From Georgenia sp. EYE_87 (GTDB lineage Bacteria; Actinomycetota; Actinomycetes; Actinomycetales; Actinomycetaceae): a stretch of 64,000 bases of DNA. The DNA lies in NCBI RefSeq assembly GCF_023148685.1, contig NZ_JAHXNL010000010.1, forward strand, positions 62,001 through 126,000, written 5' to 3'. Numbering within the stretch: the first letter of the stretch is position 1; every line of letters begins with the position of its first letter. Made by a program: the position numbers and the translations under genes. Under the pieces are notes generated by a model. It saw only the letters and a program-made list of their open reading frames with translations. It made no database searches and was not told where the DNA came from. Shown piece after piece: positions 45,808 to 54,509 of the stretch.

Positions 45808-46725
45808 TCACTCGATGCCGACGCTCGAGAGGAAGTCGGGGTTCTCCTCGAGCCAGGTGTCGACGGAGCCCGCGTTGTCCTCGCCGCCGTTCTCGTTGAA
45901 CATGAGGTTCTCGAGGGAGTGCAGGTCGTCGCTGGACATCTCGAAGCCGCTGATCATCTCGGCGACCTCGGGGTACTCGGCCGAGAACGCCTTGTTGGCG
46001 TAGGTGTGGATCGACTCCGCCTCGCCCAGGGTGCCCTCGGGGTCCTCGAGGTCCTTGATCGGGAACTCGTCGTACGCCCAGTGCGGGCGCCACAGCGTCA
46101 CGGCGATGTTCTCCCCGGCAGCGGTGGCCGACTCGAGCTCGGCGAGCATGGCCGGCGTCGAGGAGACGATGTAGTCCATGCCCTCGAGACCGTAGGTGGG
46201 GATCACGGCCTCCTGCGTGGTCTTGGTCAGGCCCGCGCCCGACTCGATGCCCACGAGGCGGTTGTCGAACAGGTCGGCGTTCTCGGCCAGCTCGTCGAGG
46301 GAGTCGATGGGCGCGTCCTCGTTGACCGCGATGGTCAGCGCGGCCTCCTCGTTCCAGGTGCCGAGGTCCTCGAGGTCGTCGCCGTACTGCTCCAGGTACG
46401 ACGCGTGGGTCAGCGGCAGCCACGTGTCGAAGTTGAGGTCGTAGTCGCCCTCGGCGAGCGCCGTGAACACGACACCGGCGTCGGCGGTCTCCATGTTCAC
46501 CTCGTAGCCGGCCTCCGTGAGGATGTGCTCCCAGAGGTGGGAGACGGCGATGCCCTCGTCCCAGCCGGAGTGGATGCCGATGCTGATCGGCTCCGCGTTC
46601 TCCGGGCCGGTCGCGGCGGCGTCAGCCTCGCTGCCGTCCCCTTCCGCCGAGCCGCAGGCGGCCAGGGTCAGTGCGAGGGCGGTGGTGGTCGCGAGGAGAG
46701 CCCCGCGCCGCTTGAGATTCTGCAT
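45808..46725 (-). CDS. Glycine betaine/proline-type ABC transporter substrate-binding lipoprotein
   Basis: 305 residues; AAGGAC lies upstream of the ATG. The signal peptide ends in a lipobox (LTLAAC). The mature protein has ISIGIHSGWDEGIAVSHLW, the YDLNFDTWLPLTHASYLEQY segment and the IAVTLWRPHWAYDEF segment, with Trp/Tyr residues that form the aromatic box for quaternary amines in the OpuAC/ProX family. It should deliver glycine betaine or a related osmoprotectant to the permease encoded upstream. Last gene of the leftward ATPase-permease-binding protein operon. Confidence 0.9.
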   Translation of the reverse strand: MQNLKRRGALLATTTALALTLAACGSAEGDGSEADAAATGPENAEPISIGIHSGWDEGIAVSHLWEHILTEAGYEVNMETADAGVVFTALAEGDYDLNFDTWLPLTHASYLEQYGDDLEDLGTWNEEAALTIAVNEDAPIDSLDELAENADLFDNRLVGIESGAGLTKTTQEAVIPTYGLEGMDYIVSSTPAMLAELESATAAGENIAVTLWRPHWAYDEFPIKDLEDPEGTLGEAESIHTYANKAFSAEYPEVAEMISGFEMSSDDLHSLENLMFNENGGEDNAGSVDTWLEENPDFLSSVGIE

Positions 46726-46741
46726 TCCGTTGTCCTTCCGT

Positions 46742-46757
46742 GAGCGCAGGTGCGCTC
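46742..46757. promoter_or_regulatory. 16-bp palindrome just upstream of the binding-protein gene
   Basis: GAGCGCA and TGCGCTC surround a GG centre. The palindrome lies 16 bp before the binding-protein ATG, next to its ribosome site, in the 127-bp gap after the permease gene. It may be an mRNA stabiliser or processing site that sets the protein ratio, or an operator. Confidence 0.45.
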
Positions 46758-46852
46758 TGGTTGTTAGCCGGTGTGGCAGGTTCTTTCAGAGTGGTGACGG
46801 CGGAGGCGCGTGGCGCCGGGCCGTCGGAGTGCTTGCCCTTCGCGCGCCGTGG

Positions 46853-47725
46853 TCAGGCGTCGGCCGCGCGCAGCTTGAGCGCACGCGAGACGGGCGAGCG
46901 GTCGCCGAGGGCCGCGGTGACGCGGTCGAGGTACATCGCGAGGATGACGACGGCGAGCCCCGCCTCGACGCCCAGCCCGATGTTGACGCTCTGCAGCGAC
47001 TGCACCACCGGCTGGCCGAGGCCGGGGGCGCCGACCATGCCGGAGATGACGACCATGGACAGGGCGAGCATGATCACCTGGTTGATGCCGGCCATGATGG
47101 TGGGCATGGCCAGCGGCAGCTGGACCTGCCGCAGGATGCGGCGCGGGGTGGCGCCGAAGGCGTGGCCCGCCTCGACGACCTCCTGGTCCACCTGCCGGAC
47201 GCCGAGCTCGGTGAACCGCACCCCGGGAGCCATCGAGAAGATGATGGTCGCGACGATGCCGGGGACCACGCCGACCCGGAAGAGGATCACGGCGGGCAGC
47301 AGGTAGACGAACGCGGGCATGGTCTGCATGAAGTCGAGCACCGGGCGGAGCACCGCCGAGACGGTGGCGTTGCGCGCGGCCCAGATGCCCAGCGGGATGC
47401 CGATGACGATCGCGAAGGCGCTGGCGACCAGGACGAGCGCGAGCGTGGACATCGCGGCGGACCACTGGTCCACGCCGTGGATGACGGCGAACCCCAGCAG
47501 GGACCCGACGGCGAGCTTCCACCCCTTGGCCGCGAAAGCCAGGCCGGCGAGCACCAGGGCGACGATCCAGAAGGGTGGCGCGCCGAAGGCGAGCGCGAGC
47601 ACGTCGAAGAGGGAGCTCAGGGCGGCGCCGACGCCGTCGAAGAATCCGTCGAAGGTGTCCGTGAGCCACCCGACGAAGGTGTCGACCCACGTGCCGAGCG
47701 GGATGCGGAAGAACTGCCCGGTCAT
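46853..47725 (-). CDS. Glycine betaine/proline ABC transporter permease
   Basis: 290 residues with about six or seven membrane helices. The EAGHAFGATPRRILRQVQLP segment is the EAA loop that contacts the ATPase, and GMVGAPGLGQPVVQSLQ is typical of OpuAB/ProW permeases. The start overlaps the ATPase gene's stop by 4 bp, so they are co-translated. It forms the membrane channel for osmoprotectant uptake. Confidence 0.9.
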   Translation of the reverse strand: MTGQFFRIPLGTWVDTFVGWLTDTFDGFFDGVGAALSSLFDVLALAFGAPPFWIVALVLAGLAFAAKGWKLAVGSLLGFAVIHGVDQWSAAMSTLALVLVASAFAIVIGIPLGIWAARNATVSAVLRPVLDFMQTMPAFVYLLPAVILFRVGVVPGIVATIIFSMAPGVRFTELGVRQVDQEVVEAGHAFGATPRRILRQVQLPLAMPTIMAGINQVIMLALSMVVISGMVGAPGLGQPVVQSLQSVNIGLGVEAGLAVVILAMYLDRVTAALGDRSPVSRALKLRAADA

Positions 47726-49041
47726 CGCGCGCCTCCTTCCGTCGTCGCGGACGCGTGCTCGTCGACCGCTCCGTCCTGCGTGCTGCCGGGTTGCTCGGCG
47801 AGCAGCGTCCCGGCGTCGGCCGGGGGCTCGGCGGGCCTGACATCGGACCCGGCGCTGTCCGCGTTCGCGGGCACCATGGCCTCGAGCAGCGCGACGCGGG
47901 GGACGACGCCGAGGAGCTTGCCGCCGTCGTCGACGACCGCCAGGGGCAGCCGGGCCTCGGCCGCCGGGGCGAACATCTCCGCCAGCGGGGCGTCGGGGCC
48001 GACGGCGGAGTGGTCGGGGTGGACCAGCCCGTCGAGGGTGTCCGCACCCCGGCGCTGGGCGCTGAGCAGCTCGTCGTCGTAGACGGAGCCGTGCAGGATC
48101 CGGCGCTTGTCGACGACGTAGGCGGCGGAGACCTGGGCCTGCCGCATCTCGTGGAGGGCGACGGCGGGACCGGCGCCGCGCGGCACGGTGACCACCGGGC
48201 GGCTCATGAAGGAACCGGCGGTGAGGACCCGGGAGCGGTCGACGTCGGCGACGAACCTCGCCACGTAGTCGTCGGCGGGCTCGGAGAGAATCTTCTCCGC
48301 GGTCCCGACCTGCACGATGCGCCCGTCGCGCATGACGGCGATGCGGTCACCCAGGTACATGGCCTCGTTGAGGTCATGGGTGATGAAGACGATCGTCTTG
48401 CCGAGGGTCGCCTGCAGCTCGACCAGCTGGTCCTGCATCTCCCTGCGGATCAGCGGGTCGAGGGCGGAGAACGCCTCGTCCATCAGCAGGATGTCGGTGT
48501 CCGCCGCGAGCGCGCGGGCCAGGCCGACCCGCTGGCGCATGCCGCCGGAGAGCTGGGACGGCAGGTGGTCCTCCCAGCCCGCCAGCCCGGTCATGCCGAG
48601 CGCCTCCGCGGCGCGGGCCCGGCGCTCCTCGCGCGCGACGCCCTGGATCTCCAGCGGGTACGCCGCGTTGTCGAGCACCGTGCGGTGGGGCAGCAGCGCG
48701 AAGTGCTGGAAGACCATCGACACCTTCGTGCGGCGGATCTCGCGCAGCTGGGCGGCGGAGACGTCGGAGATGTCCGAGCCGTCGACGGTGATGCGGCCGG
48801 CGGTCGGCGGCAGCAGACCGTTGAGCATGCGGATCAGGGTCGACTTGCCGGAGCCGGACAGGCCCATGACGACGAACGTCTCACCCTTCTCCACCTCGAA
48901 GGAGGCGTCGATGACCGCGGCGGTGCCGAGGGGCTTGACGTCGTCGCGGCTGCGGCCGTCCTGCAGCCGTCTGACCGCCTCCTGCGATCGTCGGCCGAAT
49001 ACCTTGTACACGTGCTGGGCGCTGATGGCGCTCACATTCAC
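47722..49041 (-). CDS. Glycine betaine/proline ABC transporter ATP-binding protein with CBS domains
   Basis: 439 residues. Walker A is GLSGSGKST, the Q-loop is FQHFALLPHRTV, the signature is LSGGMRQRVG, Walker B is ILLMDEAFSALDP and the switch His is in FITHDLNEA. After about residue 275 come two CBS repeats (MSRPVVTVPRGAGPAVALHEM and AEMFAPAAEARLPLAVVDDG), which sense ionic strength in OpuA. The last ~50 residues are low-complexity. First gene of the operon. Confidence 0.92.
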   Translation of the reverse strand: MNVSAISAQHVYKVFGRRSQEAVRRLQDGRSRDDVKPLGTAAVIDASFEVEKGETFVVMGLSGSGKSTLIRMLNGLLPPTAGRITVDGSDISDVSAAQLREIRRTKVSMVFQHFALLPHRTVLDNAAYPLEIQGVAREERRARAAEALGMTGLAGWEDHLPSQLSGGMRQRVGLARALAADTDILLMDEAFSALDPLIRREMQDQLVELQATLGKTIVFITHDLNEAMYLGDRIAVMRDGRIVQVGTAEKILSEPADDYVARFVADVDRSRVLTAGSFMSRPVVTVPRGAGPAVALHEMRQAQVSAAYVVDKRRILHGSVYDDELLSAQRRGADTLDGLVHPDHSAVGPDAPLAEMFAPAAEARLPLAVVDDGGKLLGVVPRVALLEAMVPANADSAGSDVRPAEPPADAGTLLAEQPGSTQDGAVDEHASATTEGGAR

Positions 49042-49457
49042 CTCGTGGTCGTCGTGGACGCGCGGGCGCTCCGCCCGGGGTTCGCGCGCGCCCGCTGCGT
49101 CGTCGCCCGGCCGCCCTGGGGGAGGCGGCCCGTGGCGGACCCTGCGGCGTCAGGAACCAGTGGCTCCGGCGCGGGGCCCGGCCGTTGGCGTAAGTGCGGA
49201 CACGCCACCATGTCATCGATCGCCGCCGGGCGGGTGCCCCGGTTCGTGCCCGCGGATCGGTGGTTTCACGCGCCCTCGCGCGGAAAGGTCGTGCTCGGCC
49301 CGACGTCGGGATCGTTACCACTTCGTTACTGTATGCGTCCGAAAAGTGAGGTTCGTCATGCGGGCGGACCTGATCGCGTCGGGGATGGGCCGAACCTCCG
49401 CGTGAGATGCGACGAAGGTCCTGGCGTGCGCCTACCGCAATAAGTACGGTATGGCGT
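49042..49457. other. Divergent regulatory gap of 416 bp
   Basis: No gene is visible. The left part, the leader of the ABC operon, has a hairpin with 7-bp arms (49109-49115 and 49124-49130). Near 49315-49332 a direct repeat GTTAC-n6-GTTAC and a TACAGT box on the - strand (49328-49333) may belong to the ABC operon promoter. At the right end TACGGT (49445-49450) lies 7 bp before the regulator's GTG, suggesting a leaderless transcript. Confidence 0.4.
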
Positions 49458-50234
49458 GTGTTAAAACTCGGTCCGCGTCCCTCCCGTGCCGACGCCCGTG
49501 CGCACCTGTCGACCCCGCGCCGCGCCGTGCTCGACCTGCTCGTCGAGGAGCAGGAGCCGATGACGGTCGCCCAGGTCGCGCAGACCCTCGACCAGCACCC
49601 CAACACCGTGCGCGAGCATCTCGAGGCGCTCGCCCACGCGGGGCTGGCGCAGCGGGACCGGCTCGCCCCGGTGGGCCGCGGCCGGCCCGCGTCGGTGTAC
49701 ACCTACGCGCCGGAGGCCTCCTTCACGAGCCCGGAGTACGCGGTGCTCGCCCAGGTGATCGTCGGCTACCTGACCCAGGTGCTGCCGGACGGTCCGGTCC
49801 TGCGCCAGCACTCGCGGGAGGCGGGCCGCCACTGGGGCCGGGCGATCCTCGAGCGGGCCGGGTCGGAGCGCCCACCCGAGTCACGCGGGACCGGCGCCGC
49901 TGTCGCCTACCTGCGCCGACTGCTCGAGCGCACCGGCTTCGCGCCGGAGGCCACGCGGGAGGGGACGGACCACACCCTGCGGCTGCCGCGCTGCCCGGTC
50001 CTCGAGCTCGCCAAGGACCGGCCCGAGGTGGTGTGCAGCGCCCACCTGGGGATGGCGCGCGAGATCCTGGAGACCACGGGCGGGGTCGAGCCCGGCCGGG
50101 TCACCCTCGAGGCCTTCACCGAGCCCGGTGCGTGCCTGCTGCACGTGCGGGCCGGCGCGCAGACCGGCGAGGAGGGTCTCGTCGTCGGCCCGGTCGAGAA
50201 CGCGCCCGCACCAGCCGTCCCGTACGGGGCGTGA
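49458..50234 (+). CDS. HTH transcriptional regulator with three candidate Fe-S cysteines
   Basis: 258 residues from GTG 49458; the frame extends to ATG 49407, but the TACGGT box would then lie inside the gene. The N-terminal winged helix is clear (RRAVLDLLVEEQEPMTVAQV, HPNTVREHLEALAHAGL, GRGRPASVYTYAP). The C-terminal half carries C179 (RCPVLELA), C193 (PEVVCSAH) and C226 (GACLLHV), a spacing like that of SufR-type regulators whose cysteines hold an iron-sulphur cluster. It starts the operon with the copper nitrite reductase and could sense nitric oxide or oxygen (inference). Coupled by a 4-bp GTGA overlap to the next gene. Confidence 0.78.
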   Translation: MLKLGPRPSRADARAHLSTPRRAVLDLLVEEQEPMTVAQVAQTLDQHPNTVREHLEALAHAGLAQRDRLAPVGRGRPASVYTYAPEASFTSPEYAVLAQVIVGYLTQVLPDGPVLRQHSREAGRHWGRAILERAGSERPPESRGTGAAVAYLRRLLERTGFAPEATREGTDHTLRLPRCPVLELAKDRPEVVCSAHLGMAREILETTGGVEPGRVTLEAFTEPGACLLHVRAGAQTGEEGLVVGPVENAPAPAVPYGA

Positions 50235-51481
50235 GCCGGGTGAGCTCCCCGACGGCGGACCCGCGCCCCGCACCTCCGGCCTCGCCGGCCCGCGTGGCCG
50301 CTCGCCCGCCCGGCCCGGCGGGGACCGGCCGGACCTCGGGCGGCACGCCGGGCGTGCGACCGCTGCGCACCCGCACAGGGTTCCGCCTGGCCTTCCTCGT
50401 CCCCGGCGCGGTCGCCCTGCTGCTCGGGCTCGACGCCGCCCTGGGCCTGCTCGGCCTGCCCCAGGTGCTCGGCCCGCTCCTGAGCCTCGGGCGCCTCCCG
50501 GACGTGCACGGGCCGCTCATGGTGCTCGGGTTCGTCGGGACCCTCATCTCCCTGGAGCGCGCGGTCGCCCTGGGCCTGCCATGGGGCTACGCCTCGCCCG
50601 CGGTCTCCGGCCTCGCCGCGCTTGCGGTCGTCTCCTCGCTGCCGCTCGGCGTCGGGCAGGGGCTCCTCGTGCTCGCCCAGGTCCTCGCGCTGCTCGTCTA
50701 CCGCCAGCTGCTCGCCCGGCAGGTCGCCGCCGCGGTGACCATCCAGGTGCTCGGCGCCGTCGCGGCCCTGGGGGCGGCGCTCCTGTGGGCCGGCGGCGTG
50801 CCGGTGCCCGCGCTGACACCGTGGCTCGTGGCCTACCTCGTGCTCACCATCTTCGGCGAGCGGCTCGAGCTCGCCCGCACCGAGGTGCTCTCGCCCGCCG
50901 CCTCCCGCGTGGCGCTCGCCGCGTCCCTCGCCGTGCTGGGCTCCGCCGTCGTCTCCCTCCTCGCCCCGGGCGTCGGGTTCAGCCTGACGGGGCTGAGCCT
51001 GCTCGCCGTCGCCGGGTGGCTCGCGGCCAGGGACGTCGCGCGCCGGACCGTGCGGGCCACCGGCCTGCCGCGATTCATCGCCGCCTGCCTGCTCGCCGGG
51101 TACGCGTGGCTGGCCGTGGGGGGTGCGGTCTGGACGCTCGGTGGTGCGGTCACCTCCGGCCGCGGCTACGACGCCGTCCTGCACGCCGTCATGCTCGGCT
51201 TCGTCATGTCCATGATCATGGCGCACGCCCCGGTGATCTTCCCGGCGGTGCTGCGCCGCCCGCTGCCCTACCACCCCGTCATGTACGTCCCCGCCGCGCT
51301 GCTGCACGCCTCGCTCGTGCTGCGCCTCGCCGTCGGGGACGCCCGCGACGTCGAGGCCGTCGTGCAGGTCGGCGGGGTGGGCAACATCGTCGCGGTGCTG
51401 GCCTTCGTGGCCGTCGCCGCCTGGTCGGTGCTCGCCGCGCCCCGCGCGGCCCGCACCACAGCGTCAGGAGCGCGCCCGTGA
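50231..51481 (+). CDS. Polytopic membrane protein, NnrS-like, in the nitrite reductase operon
   Basis: 416 residues from GTG 50231 (a GTG nine bases later is also possible). About 55 residues of Pro/Gly/Arg-rich sequence precede roughly eleven membrane helices. Histidines inside or near helices (DVHGPLMVLGFVGTLISLE, LHAVMLGFVMSMIMAHAPV) resemble haem-binding positions in NnrS and haem-copper-oxidase-related proteins. Homologues often sit beside copper nitrite reductase in actinobacteria. It overlaps both neighbours by 4 bp and so is made with them. A role in nitrite/NO metabolism or electron supply is inferred. Confidence 0.7.
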   Translation: MSRVSSPTADPRPAPPASPARVAARPPGPAGTGRTSGGTPGVRPLRTRTGFRLAFLVPGAVALLLGLDAALGLLGLPQVLGPLLSLGRLPDVHGPLMVLGFVGTLISLERAVALGLPWGYASPAVSGLAALAVVSSLPLGVGQGLLVLAQVLALLVYRQLLARQVAAAVTIQVLGAVAALGAALLWAGGVPVPALTPWLVAYLVLTIFGERLELARTEVLSPAASRVALAASLAVLGSAVVSLLAPGVGFSLTGLSLLAVAGWLAARDVARRTVRATGLPRFIAACLLAGYAWLAVGGAVWTLGGAVTSGRGYDAVLHAVMLGFVMSMIMAHAPVIFPAVLRRPLPYHPVMYVPAALLHASLVLRLAVGDARDVEAVVQVGGVGNIVAVLAFVAVAAWSVLAAPRAARTTASGARP

Positions 51482-54225
51482 CCATCCCCGTCGGCCCCCC
51501 GTCCATGCGTCCCGGCGGCGTCCCCGGCCCGGACGCGGCGCCCGGTCTCGCGGGTCCCACGGCCGGTTCCGCCGCCGGCCGACCGGGGGCGCCGGTCCGG
51601 GCCGGGCTGGACCGGCGAACCTGGCACGTGCGGGCGAACGCCGTCGTCGTCGCCTGGTTCCTGGCTGCGTTCGCCGTCGCGGTCGCGCACCGCTGGGTGC
51701 CGGAGTACGGCTGGCTGCTGGTCCACCTCATGCTGCTCGGCGCGGTCACCTCGGCGATCCTCATCTGGTCCAGCCACTTCGCCGACACCCTCCTCGGCCG
51801 GCCCGCACCTGGCGGGCAGCCGTTCATGGTGGCGCGCCTGGCGGCGCACAACGTCGGCGCCGTGGGCGTCATCGCGGGGATCCTCACCGCCGCGGACGCG
51901 CTCACCGCCGCCGGCGGGGCGCTCGTCGCGCTGGTGGGGCTGGTGCACGGCGGCGTCATCCTGCGCCAGCGGCGCGGGGCGCTCATGGCCCGCTTCGGCA
52001 AGCTCTCGCTGTTCTACGTCGCCGCGGTCGCCTTCCTGGCGCTCGGCGCCGGCTTCGGCGTGCTCCTGGCCCGCGCGTCCGCCGACGCCGACGCCCAGGC
52101 CCGGCTCTACGTCGGTCACGTGGGCACGATGCTGCTCGGGTTCGTCGGCCTGACCGTGCTCGGCACGCTCGTGGTCCTGTGGCCGACCATGCTGCGCACC
52201 AAGATGGTCCCCGGCGCCCCGCTCGCCGCCGGCCGCGCCCTGCGGGTCCTCGTCGCCGGGGTGCTGGCCGTCGCCGCCGGGGCGCTCGCCGGCCTCGCGC
52301 CGGTCGTGGCCGCCGGGACGCTCGCATACCTCGTCGGCCTGGTGCTGCTCGCCCGCCCCATGGTGACCATCGCCCGCGGCAAGCCGCCCCGCTCCTTCGC
52401 CACGCTGTCCGCCGCGTGCGCGGTGGGCTGGGCCGCCTTCTGCGTCGCCGCGCTGGGGGTCGTGCTTCTGGCCGCACCGACCTGGCCCGACGCCGTCGAG
52501 GGCCTCGGGCTCCTCGCCGCCCCGTTCGCCGCCGGCTTCGCCGGGCAGGTGCTCCTCGGGGCGCTGAGCTACCTCGCGCCGGTCATGCTCGGCGGCGGTC
52601 CGTCCGTGGTGCGCGCCGTGAACGAGGAGATGGACCGCGGCGCCGTGGCCCGGGTGGTCACGGTCAACCTGTGCCTGATCATGTTCGTCGTCCCGGTGCC
52701 CTCGCTGGTGCGGGTGACGACGTCGATGCTCGGGCTCGCGGCGATGGCCGCCTTCCTCGTGCTGCTCGCCCGGGCCCTGCGGGCCCGACGGCGCCTGGGG
52801 CGTCGCGGCGACCTGCTCGCCCCGGGGATCCCCACCGGCCCGCCGCCGGTGCGCCGTCGTCTGGGCGGGGCGTGGGGCGTGGGCGCCGTCGCGATCGCCG
52901 TGGTCCTCGGCGTCGCCGGCGACCCGGCCGCCGCGGGGCTGGGGGCCGGCTCGGCGGCCGGGGAGGTCGCCGCCACCGGTGGGACCACCACCGTCCAGGT
53001 CTCGGTCGAGGGCATGCGGTTCACGCCGTCGGTCGTCGAGGTCCCGGCCGGCGACGAGCTGGTCATCGAGCTGACCAACACCGGCACCGACGTCCACGAC
53101 CTCGTGCTCGAGACCGGCGCGACCACCGGGCGGCTCAGCGTGGGGGAGACCCGGACCCTCGAGGCCGGCGTCATCGGGCGTGACGTCGACGGCTGGTGCT
53201 CCGTGGCCGGCCACCGGCAGATGGGCATGACGCTCGCCATCGTGGCGGTCGGCGCCCCCGGCGCGGCGGCCGACGGCGGGACGGCCGCCGGCCACGACAC
53301 GCCCGGGTCCGCCGACGCGGGCGCGGGTGCCGCCGGGCTGCTCGACCTCATGGCGGACCCGGGGGAGGGCTTCGCCGCCCATGACGCGACCCTCCCGCCC
53401 GCCCCGGACGCCACCGTCCACGAGCTGACGCTCACCGTGACCGAGGTGCGGGCCGAGGTCGCCCCCGGCGTGACGCAGGAGCGCTGGACCTTCGACGGCT
53501 CGGCGCCCGGACCCACGCTGCGCGGCAAGGTCGGCGACGTCTTCGAGATCACCCTCGTCAACGACGGCACCATCGGCCATTCCATCGACTTCCACGCCGG
53601 CGCGCTCGCCCCGGACCGGCCGATGCGGACCATCGCGCCGGGGGAGTCGCTGACCTACCGGTTCACCGCCACCCGCAGCGGCATCTGGATGTACCACTGC
53701 TCGACGATGCCGATGTCCATGCACATCGCCAACGGGATGTTCGGCGCGGTGGTGATCGATCCGGCGAACCTGGAGCCCGTGGACCGCGAGTACTTGCTCG
53801 TCCAGTCCGAGCTGTACCTCGGCGCCGTGGACGGCCCCGCCGACGCGGACAAGATCGCCGCCGAGGAGCCCGACCTCGTGGTGTTCAACGGCTACGCCAA
53901 CCAGTACGACCACGACCGCCTGCCGGCCCGGGTGGGCGAGACGGTGCGCGTGTGGGTCCTGGACGCCGGCCCCTCCCGCGGGAGCTCCTTCCACGTGGTC
54001 GGCGGGCAGTTCGACACCGTCTACAGCGAGGGTGCGTACCGGCTCGGCGGGCCGGACGGTGTGGGCGGGGACCCGACCGGCGGCGCCCAGGTGCTGCCGC
54101 TGACCGCGGCGCAGGGCGGGTTCGTCGAGCTGACGTTCCCGGAGGCGGGGAACTACCCGTTCGTCTCCCACGCGATGGTCGACGCCGAGCGCGGCGCCCA
54201 CGGGGTCTTCGCCGTCACGAACTGA
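51478..54225 (+). CDS. nirK: Copper nitrite reductase fused to a polytopic membrane domain and extra cupredoxin
   Basis: 915 residues from GTG 51478, with AGGAG upstream. Residues about 45-430 hold around eleven membrane helices, NnrS-like. A first cupredoxin (about 500-590) has a type 1 copper set H540, C574, H579, M584. The two-domain NirK part (about 650-915) keeps every key residue: type 1 ligands H701, C741, H749, M754; type 2 ligands H706, H740, H898; catalytic D704 (HSIDFHAG) and H839 (SFHVVGG). It should reduce nitrite to NO on the outer side of the membrane, with the extra cupredoxin and membrane domain passing electrons directly. The membrane domain resembles the upstream protein. 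Confidence 0.92.
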   Translation: MTIPVGPPSMRPGGVPGPDAAPGLAGPTAGSAAGRPGAPVRAGLDRRTWHVRANAVVVAWFLAAFAVAVAHRWVPEYGWLLVHLMLLGAVTSAILIWSSHFADTLLGRPAPGGQPFMVARLAAHNVGAVGVIAGILTAADALTAAGGALVALVGLVHGGVILRQRRGALMARFGKLSLFYVAAVAFLALGAGFGVLLARASADADAQARLYVGHVGTMLLGFVGLTVLGTLVVLWPTMLRTKMVPGAPLAAGRALRVLVAGVLAVAAGALAGLAPVVAAGTLAYLVGLVLLARPMVTIARGKPPRSFATLSAACAVGWAAFCVAALGVVLLAAPTWPDAVEGLGLLAAPFAAGFAGQVLLGALSYLAPVMLGGGPSVVRAVNEEMDRGAVARVVTVNLCLIMFVVPVPSLVRVTTSMLGLAAMAAFLVLLARALRARRRLGRRGDLLAPGIPTGPPPVRRRLGGAWGVGAVAIAVVLGVAGDPAAAGLGAGSAAGEVAATGGTTTVQVSVEGMRFTPSVVEVPAGDELVIELTNTGTDVHDLVLETGATTGRLSVGETRTLEAGVIGRDVDGWCSVAGHRQMGMTLAIVAVGAPGAAADGGTAAGHDTPGSADAGAGAAGLLDLMADPGEGFAAHDATLPPAPDATVHELTLTVTEVRAEVAPGVTQERWTFDGSAPGPTLRGKVGDVFEITLVNDGTIGHSIDFHAGALAPDRPMRTIAPGESLTYRFTATRSGIWMYHCSTMPMSMHIANGMFGAVVIDPANLEPVDREYLLVQSELYLGAVDGPADADKIAAEEPDLVVFNGYANQYDHDRLPARVGETVRVWVLDAGPSRGSSFHVVGGQFDTVYSEGAYRLGGPDGVGGDPTGGAQVLPLTAAQGGFVELTFPEAGNYPFVSHAMVDAERGAHGVFAVTN

Positions 54226-54240
54226 CCCGGCCGGGGCGTG

Positions 54241-54274
54241 CGTCTCGTCATGGCGCGCCGCGATGGCCGAGACG
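54241..54274. terminator. Hairpin downstream of nirK (weaker)
   Basis: CGTCTCG at 54241-54247 pairs with CGAGACG at 54268-54274 around a 20-base loop, starting 15 bp after the nirK stop. Confidence 0.4.
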
Positions 54275-54330
54275 GGCGTGACTTCTCTCGGGCCGACGGC
54301 ACGAACGCTGCCGTCAGCACTTCCCGATGC

Positions 54331-54368
54331 TGTGCACTTCGCTTTCGTCGGGGGAAGCGAAGTGCACA
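54331..54368. terminator. Hairpin downstream of nirK (strong)
   Basis: Perfect 14-bp arms at 54331-54344 and 54355-54368 enclose a 10-base loop. The arms are less GC-rich than their surroundings. It lies 105 bp after nirK and 141 bp before the protease gene; the rest of the 284-bp gap shows no gene. Confidence 0.7.
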
Positions 54369-54509
54369 ACGATGGCGAGTACCGATGGTGGAGGGCTGCG
54401 CGTCAGTCCGACGCGGCGTCTCGGGCGCGGCGGCAGCGTGCTGCCATGGCCGCAACTGCCCGGAGGAGGGACCCGCGCGCGGGACCGCCGCGCCGCTAGC
54501 GTCCCGGAA

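Noticed and set aside
49042-49457. Riboswitch in the leader of the betaine transporter operon
   Set aside because: Only one simple hairpin is visible; no recognisable riboswitch core.
50128-51477. Upstream extension of the nirK frame
   Set aside because: It runs antiphase through the membrane-protein gene; GTG 51478 has AGGAG and the 4-bp overlap.
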